A DNA stretch of 64,000 nucleotides from Herbaspirillum sp. RTI4 (GTDB lineage: Bacteria > Pseudomonadota > Gammaproteobacteria > Burkholderiales > Burkholderiaceae_D), in assembly GCF_034313965.1 (NCBI RefSeq), contig NZ_JAVIWQ010000002.1, forward strand, positions 1,116,001-1,180,000, in the 5' to 3' direction. A program made the position numbers and the translations under genes. The notes beneath the pieces are model-generated. The model worked only from the letters and a program-made list of their open reading frames with translations. It did not search any database and had not been told where the DNA came from. This document shows positions 45,240 to 54,009 of this stretch, in pieces (the stretch's first letter is position 1; each line of letters begins with the position of its first letter).

Positions 45240-46676
45240 TCAAGCGCGGCTCTTGCCTGCCCCGCCAAGCTGGATACCCGCATCGCGCGACATGCCCAGA
45301 TAGCCGATCAGGGAAAGAAAGGTGACGATAGCCGCAAAGGTAAAGGCCCAGCGGAAGTCGGCGAGGAGGTAATGCGTGCCACCGGCCCCGGCAGCATCGC
45401 CGCGCAAGTGTTCGGCGATATTGAGCGAAAGCGCACCGAAGGCAATCCCCATGCCGATGGTCATTTGCGCCGCCGCGCTCCAGAGCGTGCTGGCGGTGCT
45501 CATCAGGGAAGGTGGAATATCCGCGTAGGCCAGCGTCGCCAGCGTGGAAAATTGCATCGACCGCGCCACGCCATAAACAAATACCACCAGCACGATCAGC
45601 GGCAAGGGCGTGGCGGGTGAGAGCCAGCCGCAGGCAAGGGTGAATATCCCGGCGACACTGGCGGCGGCGATACAAGCCGTCTTGAAGCCATAGCGTTTCA
45701 AGAATGGCGAAACCAGCGCCTTCATGCCGAGATTGCCGAGCGCGCTGGCCAGCAACAGCAGACCCGAATGAAACGCCGACAAACCGAAGCCAATCTGAAA
45801 CAGTAGCGGCATCAGATAAGGAACCGCGCCGATACCGATGCGGGCGACTGAACCGGTCAGCACGGTGACCGAATAAGTCGGTATTTTGAGCGTCGAATAA
45901 TCGATCAGCGGATGGGCGCGGTGTTTGGCGTGGTGATAGGCGCATGCGCCCAACACAATGCCAGCAGCGACATAGGCCAGCGCCAGGCCCAGATCAGCAC
46001 CCGGCAGACTGGCCAGCTCGGTGCCGTACAGAATTCCGGTCAGCGCGCCGCCGCTGAGAAAGAATCCGACCAGATCCAATGGTTTCCTGACTTCACCGCG
46101 TTGATTGCGCACCAGAATACCGACCGCGATCAAGGCAGCAATACCGAAGGGAATATTGAGGAAAAAAATCCAGCGCCACGAGGCATAGGTCACGATGAAG
46201 CCGCCAATCGGTGGGCCGACGACGGGCGCGACGATGGCGGGCCAGGTAATGGTCGAGATGGCCTGCATCAACTGGCTTTTTTCTGTATTGCGCACCACGA
46301 TCAGCCTACCCACCGGCACCATCATCGCGCCGCCTATCCCTTGCAGCACCCGGGCAGCGGTAAATTCAGTGAGGTTATGCGAGAAGCCGCACAGGATGGA
46401 CGCTACGGTAAACACCACGATTGCGCCGCCGAATACAGTGCGCGAGCCGTAGCGGTCGGCAATCCAGCCGCTGACCGGGATAAAGACGGCGAGTGCCAGC
46501 ATATAGGCCGTCATGCCTATGCTCAGCGCATTGGGGCCGACACCGAAGCTGCGCGACATTTGCGGCAGCGCCGTGGCGATCACGGTGGTATCCAGGTATT
46601 CCATGAAAAAAGTGGCAGCCACCAGATAAGGTAGCCAGCGGACGCCAGCCTGATGGTCGGTAGTAGTAGAAGTCAT
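45240..46676 (-). CDS. MFS drug exporter, DHA2 (14-TMS) family
   Basis: 478 residues from the ATG at 46676. DHA2-type features: DTTVIATALPQMSRSF in the first helix, GWIADRYGSRTVF (motif A), and GPPIGGFIVTYASWRWIFFLNIPFG (motif C). About 14 helices. Proton-driven efflux; substrate unknown. It is directly upstream of the ArsR gene in the same direction, 141 bp apart. Confidence 0.93.
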   Translation of the reverse strand: MTSTTTDHQAGVRWLPYLVAATFFMEYLDTTVIATALPQMSRSFGVGPNALSIGMTAYMLALAVFIPVSGWIADRYGSRTVFGGAIVVFTVASILCGFSHNLTEFTAARVLQGIGGAMMVPVGRLIVVRNTEKSQLMQAISTITWPAIVAPVVGPPIGGFIVTYASWRWIFFLNIPFGIAALIAVGILVRNQRGEVRKPLDLVGFFLSGGALTGILYGTELASLPGADLGLALAYVAAGIVLGACAYHHAKHRAHPLIDYSTLKIPTYSVTVLTGSVARIGIGAVPYLMPLLFQIGFGLSAFHSGLLLLASALGNLGMKALVSPFLKRYGFKTACIAAASVAGIFTLACGWLSPATPLPLIVLVVFVYGVARSMQFSTLATLAYADIPPSLMSTASTLWSAAAQMTIGMGIAFGALSLNIAEHLRGDAAGAGGTHYLLADFRWAFTFAAIVTFLSLIGYLGMSRDAGIQLGGAGKSRA

Positions 46677-46769
46677 GCATATCCTGAAGCAAAAGGCAGG
46701 GAACAATGGGCGACACGGAATGGGCGATACAAAATGCGCCGGGGCTCCATTATCGTGGAATTGCGGTTT

Positions 46770-47246
46770 TCAGCTTGTGCGACTGCCGGTCGGTAAAGCG
46801 GTCTTGTATTTGACTTGCTTGAGCGCGAAGCTGGAGCGGATATTCTTGATTCCCGGGATGTTGGTCAGGTGATGCCGGATGAAGTGTTCCAGCGCCGGCA
46901 AATCCTGCACCACCACACGCAGTAAATAATCCTCGTCGCCGGTCATGAGATACACCTCCATGACTTCATCGAACATGCTGACGGCCTGCTCGAACTGGGT
47001 CAGCAGTTCCGACTGCTGGTTTTCCAGACTGATTTTGACGAAGACATTGACCTTCAAACCGACGGTATGCGGGTCGATGAGCGCGACCCGACGCGCAATG
47101 ATGCCGCTGTGTTCCAGTCGCTTGACCCGCGCCAGTGTGGGTGAGGGAGAAAGATTGATTTTCGCGGCCAGCTCGACATTGCTCACATCGCAATCGGCCT
47201 GGAGGATGTTGAGGATGCGCAAATCTATCGTGTCGAGTTCTATCAT
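46770..47246 (-). CDS. Lrp/AsnC-family regulator
   Basis: 158 residues. N-terminal helix-turn-helix (VELAAKINLSPSPTLARVKRLEHSG) and C-terminal RAM ligand domain (residues about 65-145; VMEVYLMTGDEDYLLRVVV). Divergent from the orphan E1 gene with 271 bp between starts. In Pseudomonas putida, mdeR (Lrp family) is divergent from mdeAB, where MdeB is an E1 homolog, so this regulator may sense an amino or keto acid. Confidence 0.92.
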   Translation of the reverse strand: MIELDTIDLRILNILQADCDVSNVELAAKINLSPSPTLARVKRLEHSGIIARRVALIDPHTVGLKVNVFVKISLENQQSELLTQFEQAVSMFDEVMEVYLMTGDEDYLLRVVVQDLPALEHFIRHHLTNIPGIKNIRSSFALKQVKYKTALPTGSRTS

Positions 47247-47390
47247 GGCGTAAATTCACTGTAAATTATAAATATTTAGCACTTTATGCTGCAAATAAAG
47301 TAATTAGCAAGTATTTTCAGCCGCTCATGCTGCGTACTTGGCGGTATGGTGGAAGGAACTATATACATTAAGGCTGTCCAGCACAGCGCC

Positions 47391-47468
47391 TCACCGCAGT
47401 TGATCACCGCAGTTGATCACCGCAGTTGATCACCGCAGTTGCTCATCGCAGTCGCTCACCGCAGTTGA
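47391..47468 (+). repeat. Six 13-bp direct repeats before aceE
   Basis: Unit TCACCGCAGTTGA; four units (first three and last) are exact, and units four and five are degenerate (TCACCGCAGTTGC, TCATCGCAGTCGC). The array lies in the divergent Lrp-aceE spacer, ending 49 bp before the aceE start. Possible binding array of the Lrp protein or slippage product. Confidence 0.9.
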
Positions 47469-47517
47469 TCAGAGAGCCTTGTGTGTAAGCCCTAAAAACT
47501 ATTGATGGAGACTGATC

Positions 47518-50220
47518 GTGCAAAACCCGTCCGCCGAAATCCTGGCAAAAGAATTCGATACCGATGCATCTGAAACACAAGAATGGCTGGATTCACTGCG
47601 CGCCGTGGTGGCAGAAGTCGGCCCCGAGCGCGCCCGGTTTTTGCTCTCGCGCCTGAGTAGCGCGGCACAGCAATGGGGTATCAACTGGCGCGACGCCAGG
47701 AATACGCCTTACATCAATACCGTGCGTAGTGGCGAGGAACCACCTTACCCGGGCGGTTCCGATGCGCAAGTGATGGAAGAGCATCTGGCCGGCATCATGC
47801 GCTGGAATGCGCTGGCCATGGTCGTGCGCGCCAATCGCAGTTACGGCGAGCTGGGCGGCCATATCGCCAGCTATGCCTCGGCAGCTGACCTGTTTGAAGT
47901 CGGCTTCAACCATTTTTTCCGCGCCCGGACGGAGAGCTTCCTCGGTGATCTGGTGTATTACCAACCGCACTCGGCACCGGGCATTTATGCCCGCGCCTTT
48001 CTCGAAGGCGATCTGAGCGAGACCGACCTGACCTTCTACCGCCGCGAAATCGAAGCCGGAAAGCAGGGCGCGCGCGGCTTGTCGTCGTATCCGCATCCTT
48101 GGCTGATGCCGGATTTCTGGCAATTTCCTACCGGATCGATGGGCATAGGCCCGATCAACGCCATTTATCAGGCGCGATTTTTACGCTACCTGGAACATCG
48201 CGATCTGGTGCCGGAACAAGCGCGCAAGGTGTGGGGCGTGTTTGGCGACGGCGAAATGGACGAGCCGGAATCGCTGGCCGCGCTCAGTCTGGCGGCGCGC
48301 GAAAAACTCGACAATCTGGTGTTCGTCGTCAATTGCAATTTGCAGCGGCTGGACGGCCCGGTGCGCGGCAACGGCCACATCGTCGACGAGTTGGAGACCC
48401 TGTTCGCCGGTGCCGGTTGGAACGTGATCAAGCTCTTGTGGGGGTCCGATTGGGACGCCTTGTTTGCGCGTGACAAGGATGGCGATCTGGTCGATGCGCT
48501 CAATCGTACGGTCGATGGTCAATTGCAAACTTTCGCTGCCAACGACGGGGCCTTCAACCGCGAACGGTTTTTCGGACAGAACCCGGCTCTCAAGGCGATC
48601 GGCGATACGCTGACCGACGATGAAATCAACCGCTTGCGGCGCGGCGGGCATGACATGAAAAAAATCCATGCCGCCTATGCTGCTGCCGCCGCGCATCGCG
48701 GCCAGCCGACTGTGATCCTGGCGCAAACTAAAAAAGGCTATGGCATGGGCAGCGCGGGCGAAGGGAAGATGACCACGCATCAGCAGAAAAAACTGGATGA
48801 GGAGGCATTGATCGCTTTCCGTAACCGTTTCAAATTGCCGTTTGACGATGAGGCTTGCAAGAATCTGGCGTTCTACAAACCGGCTGCCGATAGCGCCGAG
48901 ATGAAGCACTTCCATGCACGACGCGCAGCATTGGGCGGCGTTATGCCGCGTCGGGTCGCGGTTGGTAGCACGCAGGCAGCGCCGGCCATCGAGTCTTACG
49001 CCAAATTCGCACTGGCCAGCGATGGCAAGGACATGTCCTCGACCATGGCGCTGGTGCGCATGATGGGCAATCTGTTGAAAGATCCCGCGATTGGCCGGCG
49101 CGTCGTGCCGATTGTGGCGGATGAGGCGCGCACTTTCGGCATGGCCAATCTGTTTCGTCAGGTCGGTATTTATTCTTCTCAAGGGCAGTTGTACGAGCCG
49201 GAAGATATTGGCTCCATCCTGTCCTACCGCGAAGCGCGGGACGGGCAGATATTGGAAGAAGGGATTACCGAAGCCGGGGCGATTTCTTCCTGGACCGCCG
49301 CCGCGACCAGTTATTCGGTACATGGCTTGGCGATGCTGCCGTTTTACATTTATTACTCGATGTTTGGTTTCCAGCGCATAGGCGATCTGATCTGGGCGGC
49401 GGCCGACCAGCGTGCGCGGGGGTTTCTGATCGGCGCGACCTCGGGCCGTACCACCTTGGGTGGCGAAGGGTTGCAGCATCAGGACGGGACCAGTCTGGTG
49501 GTTGCCGCAACGATTCCGAATTGCATTTCCTACGATCCGGCCTATGCCTGGGAACTGGCAGTGATCGTGCAGGAAGGCATGCGCCGTATGCTGGAATGTA
49601 ATCACGACGTGTTCTATTACATCACCGTCACCAACGAAAACGATGCGCAGCCGAGTATGCCGCAGGGGGCGTATGCCGGCGTCAGCGAAGGCGTATTGCG
49701 CGGCATCTATTGCCTGGAGCCGATAGCGCAGGCGCAGGTCAGGCTGCTGGCGTCGGGGCCGATTCTGAAAGAAGCGCTGGCAGCGGTGCAATTGCTGGCG
49801 CAGCATTTTCAGGTTGCGGCGGAAGCCTGGAGCGTGACCAGTTTTACCGAACTGGCGCGCGACGGCATTGCGGTAGAACGTGACAACCGGATGAAGGGCG
49901 AGCGTAAGCAGTCGTATCTGACCCGACAATTGGGGGTAAGCAAAGCGCCGGTAATTGGCGTGAGTGACTATGTGCGCACCTTGCCGGAAAGTATCCGTGC
50001 CTTTGTTCCGGCTAGTTACGTGACCCTCGGCACCGATGGTTTCGGACGCAGCGATACGCGGGCCAGTCTGCGCGATTTCTTTGAGATCGACGCCCGCTGG
50101 ATTGCCTATGCCGCCTTGAATGAACTATGGATAGCCGACGAACGGCGGCAGGAAAAACTGGCGGATGCGGCAGTTCGTTTGCAGCTCGACACCGGCAAAC
50201 CGATTTCCACTTCGGTATAG
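47518..50220 (+). CDS. Pyruvate dehydrogenase E1-like protein, orphan (AceE/MdeB family)
   Basis: 900 residues; start is GTG with TGGAG upstream. Homodimeric E1 type: thiamine diphosphate motif GDGEMDEPES (G243 onward) to NCN, and the C-terminal domains with EDIGSILSYREARDGQILEEGI. It decarboxylates a 2-oxo acid and loads the acetyl group on E2. No aceF or lpd gene is adjacent, unlike the normal aceEF-lpd operon, so this is likely a second E1 with another substrate. MdeB of P. putida (2-oxobutyrate) is also next to an Lrp-type regulator. The substrate is inference. A terminator follows at once. Confidence 0.9.
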   Translation: MQNPSAEILAKEFDTDASETQEWLDSLRAVVAEVGPERARFLLSRLSSAAQQWGINWRDARNTPYINTVRSGEEPPYPGGSDAQVMEEHLAGIMRWNALAMVVRANRSYGELGGHIASYASAADLFEVGFNHFFRARTESFLGDLVYYQPHSAPGIYARAFLEGDLSETDLTFYRREIEAGKQGARGLSSYPHPWLMPDFWQFPTGSMGIGPINAIYQARFLRYLEHRDLVPEQARKVWGVFGDGEMDEPESLAALSLAAREKLDNLVFVVNCNLQRLDGPVRGNGHIVDELETLFAGAGWNVIKLLWGSDWDALFARDKDGDLVDALNRTVDGQLQTFAANDGAFNRERFFGQNPALKAIGDTLTDDEINRLRRGGHDMKKIHAAYAAAAAHRGQPTVILAQTKKGYGMGSAGEGKMTTHQQKKLDEEALIAFRNRFKLPFDDEACKNLAFYKPAADSAEMKHFHARRAALGGVMPRRVAVGSTQAAPAIESYAKFALASDGKDMSSTMALVRMMGNLLKDPAIGRRVVPIVADEARTFGMANLFRQVGIYSSQGQLYEPEDIGSILSYREARDGQILEEGITEAGAISSWTAAATSYSVHGLAMLPFYIYYSMFGFQRIGDLIWAAADQRARGFLIGATSGRTTLGGEGLQHQDGTSLVVAATIPNCISYDPAYAWELAVIVQEGMRRMLECNHDVFYYITVTNENDAQPSMPQGAYAGVSEGVLRGIYCLEPIAQAQVRLLASGPILKEALAAVQLLAQHFQVAAEAWSVTSFTELARDGIAVERDNRMKGERKQSYLTRQLGVSKAPVIGVSDYVRTLPESIRAFVPASYVTLGTDGFGRSDTRASLRDFFEIDARWIAYAALNELWIADERRQEKLADAAVRLQLDTGKPISTSV

Positions 50221-50240
50221 GTGAATAGATGCAGGTCACC

Positions 50241-50275
50241 GGCCCGCTTTCCGAGCGGGCCGTCTTTCTTCCTTT
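50241..50275 (+). terminator. Rho-independent terminator after aceE-like gene
   Basis: Perfect 7-bp stem GGCCCGC/GCGGGCC, 7-nt loop, then the pyrimidine-rich GTCTTTCTTCC tract. Confidence 0.8.
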
Positions 50276-50340
50276 CTTCCTTTCTTCCTTTCTTTCTTCC
50301 TTTCTTCCTTTCTTTCTTCCTTTCTTCCTTTTCTCTCTCC
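50263..50340 (+). repeat. 78-nt pure pyrimidine tetranucleotide tract
   Basis: CTTT and CTTC tetranucleotides alternate with a higher-order 20-bp period. It is the T-rich tail of the terminator extended by slippage. Length variation and triplex formation are possible. It lies 145 bp before the OTU protein. Confidence 0.9.
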
Positions 50341-50484
50341 ACATTTATTTATCAGTGAACAAAAAACTCAGTACATGCGTGTCGAATAAGCGGTGTTTTT
50401 TGTCCTTGAAATAGCCAGCTTCGTAACTTTATTCAGGGTCCCTCAGTCCTAGTTTTATTTTTCCATCTTTGAAGGAGAAATAAG

Positions 50485-52698
50485 ATGTCAAATCGTCCCT
50501 TGCCTGCAATCAGTCCCTCGGTGGGTATGACCCGCTCTGTCAGCCAGTCGACCTCCCCACGCGTCACACCGTCAGAGGAAACATCCCTGGCGCAGTCGCT
50601 CAGAGGCGTTGCCAATACGACTTCTCTGCCGCCGGTGGGCTCTTTATCGCCTCGACAAGCCACGGGATTTTTTGTGGATATTCCACCTCATGTGGAAGCT
50701 GAAACACGAAAAATCAGAGCGCAATTATTATCCCCCTTCGGTAAGCGGGAAATGGATATCTATGTTGCCGATTGGGTGAATCGGGAAAGTGTCAACACAG
50801 ATACCTTGATCGCTGTGGATGGGAAGCTGACGCGCTATGGCGTGGTCAGTTTGGGGGAATTCATTTTTATCATAGGGCCGCGGCCAACCGTAAAAGAACA
50901 GGGGCCGCCCCATATCTATCAGCGACTGGTTAACTGTTACTCCCAAATCGGCATCATTTATGGGGTAGGGACGGAGATGAACAGTCGCTGCCCGGCATCA
51001 GGCTATGCCAGCCTCATCCGGTATTCCAGAGCCGGCCCATCGGAGCATAGTGAGTATGCGTTTTCTCATGAAAGACTGGTCAACCGGGTTCCGTATAAGG
51101 AATTAGCGGGGTTTTATCGGGATGAGAATATGACGGCGGAGGCGCTGTGGCACGCGGGACGCAGCATTGCGCAATTCGTCAAAGATCATCCCGGGGAAAT
51201 TCCCATGATTTGTTCGGAGCGCGGTTTGTCTCATCCTTGCGCGGTCGTTGTCAGTGCCGTCATGCAGTTGTACGAACATGATATTGCGCAGATGCAGTCC
51301 CGCGACGCCACCGTCTGGAATAAAGTATTCGCCAATCTGCGTGAGTCTCTATGCGCCCAGCGTTCCAGACATAGCAGCTTGCATCTGCCCAATAACGCGA
51401 TTCTTTCCGAGAACGTACATCGTTTGTCGAGCATAGACAGCCTGCGCTCGCGTGGCGTCTGGAATAATCAGATGCTCGATATGGTGCCGCATGTGCTGCC
51501 GCAAACCGGGCTGCTCGGCGAGCATGCGATTGTTTTGCAGGATGAACATGGGACGATCATGCACCGCTATACCGCTGATGACGAGCAGCATGGCGCCAGC
51601 GCCCGGCAGGCGGCGCTTCCAGAGGATATTTATCTCAATCATGTGACGGTCTGTGATGGACGTGCGGCGGATGTCAATACGAGAAAGGCGCTGGCAGTGG
51701 AGGGGCGGATGCTGGACCCGAATCATTATGAGGCGGGCAAGGCGGGCCAGCCATGGAACGGAAAAATCGAAGTGAACCCCGATGGCGATTGTCTTTTCCG
51801 CGCCTTGCATCGTGCCTTACCGACAGACATGAGAGGCCCTGGCTCAGAGGACTCTTGCATTTCGCTTTACAGAAATATCATTGCTGACTATTTCGCCAGT
51901 AATATCGACGTACTGAATCAATTCGTCGTGAAGGAAGAGGCGGATCCTGTATGGAAAAGCGTCACCTTGGGAAAAGTCCAGATGGGACACATCGCTTTCG
52001 TTTGTGAGAGTGGCAAGGGGAAGCGTACAGAAATGATTTCGCGTGAGGGAGTCCATCCTGGTAACCGTAATGCAATCAGGTTGATTACTCAAGACTCCAC
52101 GGGGCAGTTCAGCTCGGACAATCAATTTTATGAATTGAGTAACGACAGTATTGTGGGCATGTATCGTTCCGCCATTTTGCTTAATAACCAGGTCACTTAT
52201 CCCTCCCGCCAGAATCCGGTCGTGGGGTATATCAATTATGAGGGCGAAATTCTGGATATTGAGTTGTTACTGGGAACGGCGACGTATATCGTGCGTTCCT
52301 TATCGGCACCCAACAGCAAGGGCGGGTGTTATTGCATGCCGGTGTTATCGATGGCAAACCGGGAGATCTCGATGGTGACCGATGGTGACGGCAGAGTAGT
52401 CGGCGGGCCGCAGCATGGGGAGCAAATCCATATTGAGAATATGGAGCCGGCAAGAAACGCGATTTTTTTTACGCCCAAACAGAAGGGGAAATCAGCAAGA
52501 AGTCTGGTGTGTTACACCGGGGCGGATAATGCGACCCGAGAAATAAAATACACTGGGTTCATTAAAAAATATGAGCTTAATAATTATCACCGGTATGAAG
52601 TGGTGCCAGAAAAAAATGCGTATGTAAAAAATCCGGCACTACAGTTGTACCCGCCCAAATCGGCGGGGAAGATAGGTAAGTTTTCAACGAGCGTTTAA
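50485..52698 (+). CDS. OTU-domain cysteine protease-like protein, putative effector
   Basis: 737 residues, ribosome site GAAGGAG. No signal peptide or membrane helix. Residues 1-60 are Ser/Thr/Pro-rich (RPLPAISPSVGMTRSVSQST), as in type III secreted proteins. Residues about 60-410 match nothing I recognise. From residue 430 there is an OTU signature: D433-G434-D435-C436 followed by LFRALHRAL, then LYRNIIADYFASNIDVLNQF, an EGEILDIELLLGTATYIV strand like the GG-x-xEL segment of OTU domains, and NNYHRY with H702 as candidate catalytic His. The Cys-His distance (266) is long, so an insert is likely. Base composition is lower in GC than its neighbours, pointing to transfer. It is a lone gene after a terminator. 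No secretion genes or hrp-type box were found. Predicted deubiquitinase; effector role is inference. Confidence 0.7.
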   Translation: MSNRPLPAISPSVGMTRSVSQSTSPRVTPSEETSLAQSLRGVANTTSLPPVGSLSPRQATGFFVDIPPHVEAETRKIRAQLLSPFGKREMDIYVADWVNRESVNTDTLIAVDGKLTRYGVVSLGEFIFIIGPRPTVKEQGPPHIYQRLVNCYSQIGIIYGVGTEMNSRCPASGYASLIRYSRAGPSEHSEYAFSHERLVNRVPYKELAGFYRDENMTAEALWHAGRSIAQFVKDHPGEIPMICSERGLSHPCAVVVSAVMQLYEHDIAQMQSRDATVWNKVFANLRESLCAQRSRHSSLHLPNNAILSENVHRLSSIDSLRSRGVWNNQMLDMVPHVLPQTGLLGEHAIVLQDEHGTIMHRYTADDEQHGASARQAALPEDIYLNHVTVCDGRAADVNTRKALAVEGRMLDPNHYEAGKAGQPWNGKIEVNPDGDCLFRALHRALPTDMRGPGSEDSCISLYRNIIADYFASNIDVLNQFVVKEEADPVWKSVTLGKVQMGHIAFVCESGKGKRTEMISREGVHPGNRNAIRLITQDSTGQFSSDNQFYELSNDSIVGMYRSAILLNNQVTYPSRQNPVVGYINYEGEILDIELLLGTATYIVRSLSAPNSKGGCYCMPVLSMANREISMVTDGDGRVVGGPQHGEQIHIENMEPARNAIFFTPKQKGKSARSLVCYTGADNATREIKYTGFIKKYELNNYHRYEVVPEKNAYVKNPALQLYPPKSAGKIGKFSTSV

Positions 52699-52708
52699 CA
52701 ATCGCAGT

Positions 52709-52736
52709 CCGGGACTGCAATCGATGGCAGTCCCGG
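52709..52736 (+). promoter_or_regulatory. Hairpin after the OTU gene
   Basis: Perfect 10-bp stem CCGGGACTGC/GCAGTCCCGG with an 8-nt loop, 10 bp after the stop codon. No T-run, so a weak or factor-dependent terminator. Confidence 0.5.
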
Positions 52737-52779
52737 CAGTGAAGATCCGCTCCGGATCGGCGACACAAGGAAAAATACA

Positions 52780-53553
52780 ATGGGAGAGAACAAGATGGCG
52801 GCATTAAAAAGAATTGCCCTGGTGACGGGAGCCGGTTCCGGCATCGGTCGTGAAATCGCGCTGGCGCTGCTGGCCGATGGGTATGGTGTGGTACTGGCCG
52901 GGCGGCGCTTGCCGGCGCTGGAAGAAACGCTGGCGCTGGCGGGTACTACCGCTGTTAATGGACTGGTCGTTTCCAGCGACATCAGCGATCCGGCCTCCGT
53001 CAAATTCTTGTTTGCGCAAACCGTCCGCCATTTTGGGCGGCTCGATTTACTGTTCAATAACGCGGGAGTTTTTGCGCCGCCGGTTTCTTTGGAAGATATG
53101 CCGATTGAGCAGTGGAGAGCGGCAGTCGACATTAATCTGACGGGCGCTTTTTTATGTACTCAGGAAGCGTTCCGGGTCATGAAAATGCAGCAGCCGCGCG
53201 GCGGTCGCATCATCAATAACGGATCGATTTCGGCGCATGCGCCGCGGCCGTTCTCGGTGGCGTATACCGCGACCAAGCATGCGATCACGGGTCTGACCAA
53301 ATCGACCTCGCTGGATGGGCGGCGCTACGATATCGCCTGCGGTCAGATCGACATCGGCAACGCCTCCACCGATATGACTATCCTGATGAAAAAAGGAATT
53401 TTGCAAGCCAATGGTTCGACCGAGATCGAGCCGACCATGGCCGTCTCGCATGTGGCGCGCGCCATCCTGTACATGGACAGTTTGCCGCTGGACGCGAACG
53501 TGCAATTCATGACGGTGATGGCCACCAATATGCCGTATATCGGGCGCGGTTGA
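52780..53553 (+). CDS. Short-chain dehydrogenase/reductase
   Basis: 257 residues. Cofactor motif TGAGSGIG (16-23), NNAG (about 92-95) and catalytic Y162/K166 (YTATK). Acid-base Ser in the NNGSISA segment. The ATG at 52780 has AAGGA at 8 bp; a second ATG at 52795 with GGGAGAG is also plausible. Substrate not deducible. It lies 81 bp after the OTU gene; the terminator at 53616-53653 follows. Confidence 0.9.
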   Translation: MGENKMAALKRIALVTGAGSGIGREIALALLADGYGVVLAGRRLPALEETLALAGTTAVNGLVVSSDISDPASVKFLFAQTVRHFGRLDLLFNNAGVFAPPVSLEDMPIEQWRAAVDINLTGAFLCTQEAFRVMKMQQPRGGRIINNGSISAHAPRPFSVAYTATKHAITGLTKSTSLDGRRYDIACGQIDIGNASTDMTILMKKGILQANGSTEIEPTMAVSHVARAILYMDSLPLDANVQFMTVMATNMPYIGRG

Positions 53554-54009
53554 CCTGATGCGGCACTGATCCTGCGCTGCATCGACCGCGCTGATCAACT
53601 GCGCTGGATTCAAGAAACCGGGACGCCCGACAATTCTGGTGCCCCGGTTTTTTGCGTTTACAAGCTCCTTTTCGGCCAAGTAAAAAGACAAGCTGATGCG
53701 TCGGAAAAAGTGATAATGTCCGTGCGGCAATATAACTGTGCGCAAAGGGGACAAAATCCCTATCGGATTCGTTATTTGGTAAGTCCATCGGAAGATACAG
53801 TCGATGTGAGGCCGACCAGAATGATGATGGATGCGTGCCACGCTGGTAGAAAAAATTAACAATAAACCGATGATGGATGATTGATCGGTGCGGTTTCAGC
53901 GCAAAGATTTTTGCTGTATTTCGGTATGGCAGTTTTCCTTGTTTGGAGCTTGTGCCAGTCGCTACTTTTCATCGGAGGTTCCGAAACATATTCAGCAAAG
54001 GATTTTCCC
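53554..54009. other. Spacer between SDR and chemoreceptor
   Basis: 456 bp. Contains the terminator at 53616-53653 and a weak flagellar-type (sigma-28) promoter candidate at 53681-53707 (TAAA, 15 bp, GTCGGAAA; 5 of 8 matches to GCCGATAA), about 300 bp before the chemoreceptor start. Otherwise nothing recognised. Confidence 0.4.
53616..53653 (+). terminator. Terminator after SDR gene
   Basis: 7-bp stem AACCGGG/CCCGGTT with partly paired interior, followed by six T. Confidence 0.75.

Noticed and set aside
48181-49929. A 582-codon open frame antisense to the E1 gene
   Set aside because: Same reason: shadow of a highly conserved gene, His/Gln/Arg-rich with no domain.
50012-50344. A Lys/Glu/Arg-rich frame on the minus strand
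   Set aside because: It is only the translation of the pyrimidine tract and the 3' end of the E1 gene.
50345-50484. hrpII/PIP or tts box before the OTU gene
   Set aside because: I looked for paired conserved blocks and saw none; effector status rests on the protein alone.
51208-51260. CSERGLSHPC segment of the OTU protein as a tyrosine phosphatase loop
   Set aside because: The CX5R motif needs Arg six residues after Cys; here that position is Ser, so there is no basis for the claim.
53681-53707. Sigma-28 promoter for the chemoreceptor
   Set aside because: Spacing is right but only 5 of 8 bases of the -10 match, and it lies 300 bp from the start codon; kept only as a note in the spacer entry.
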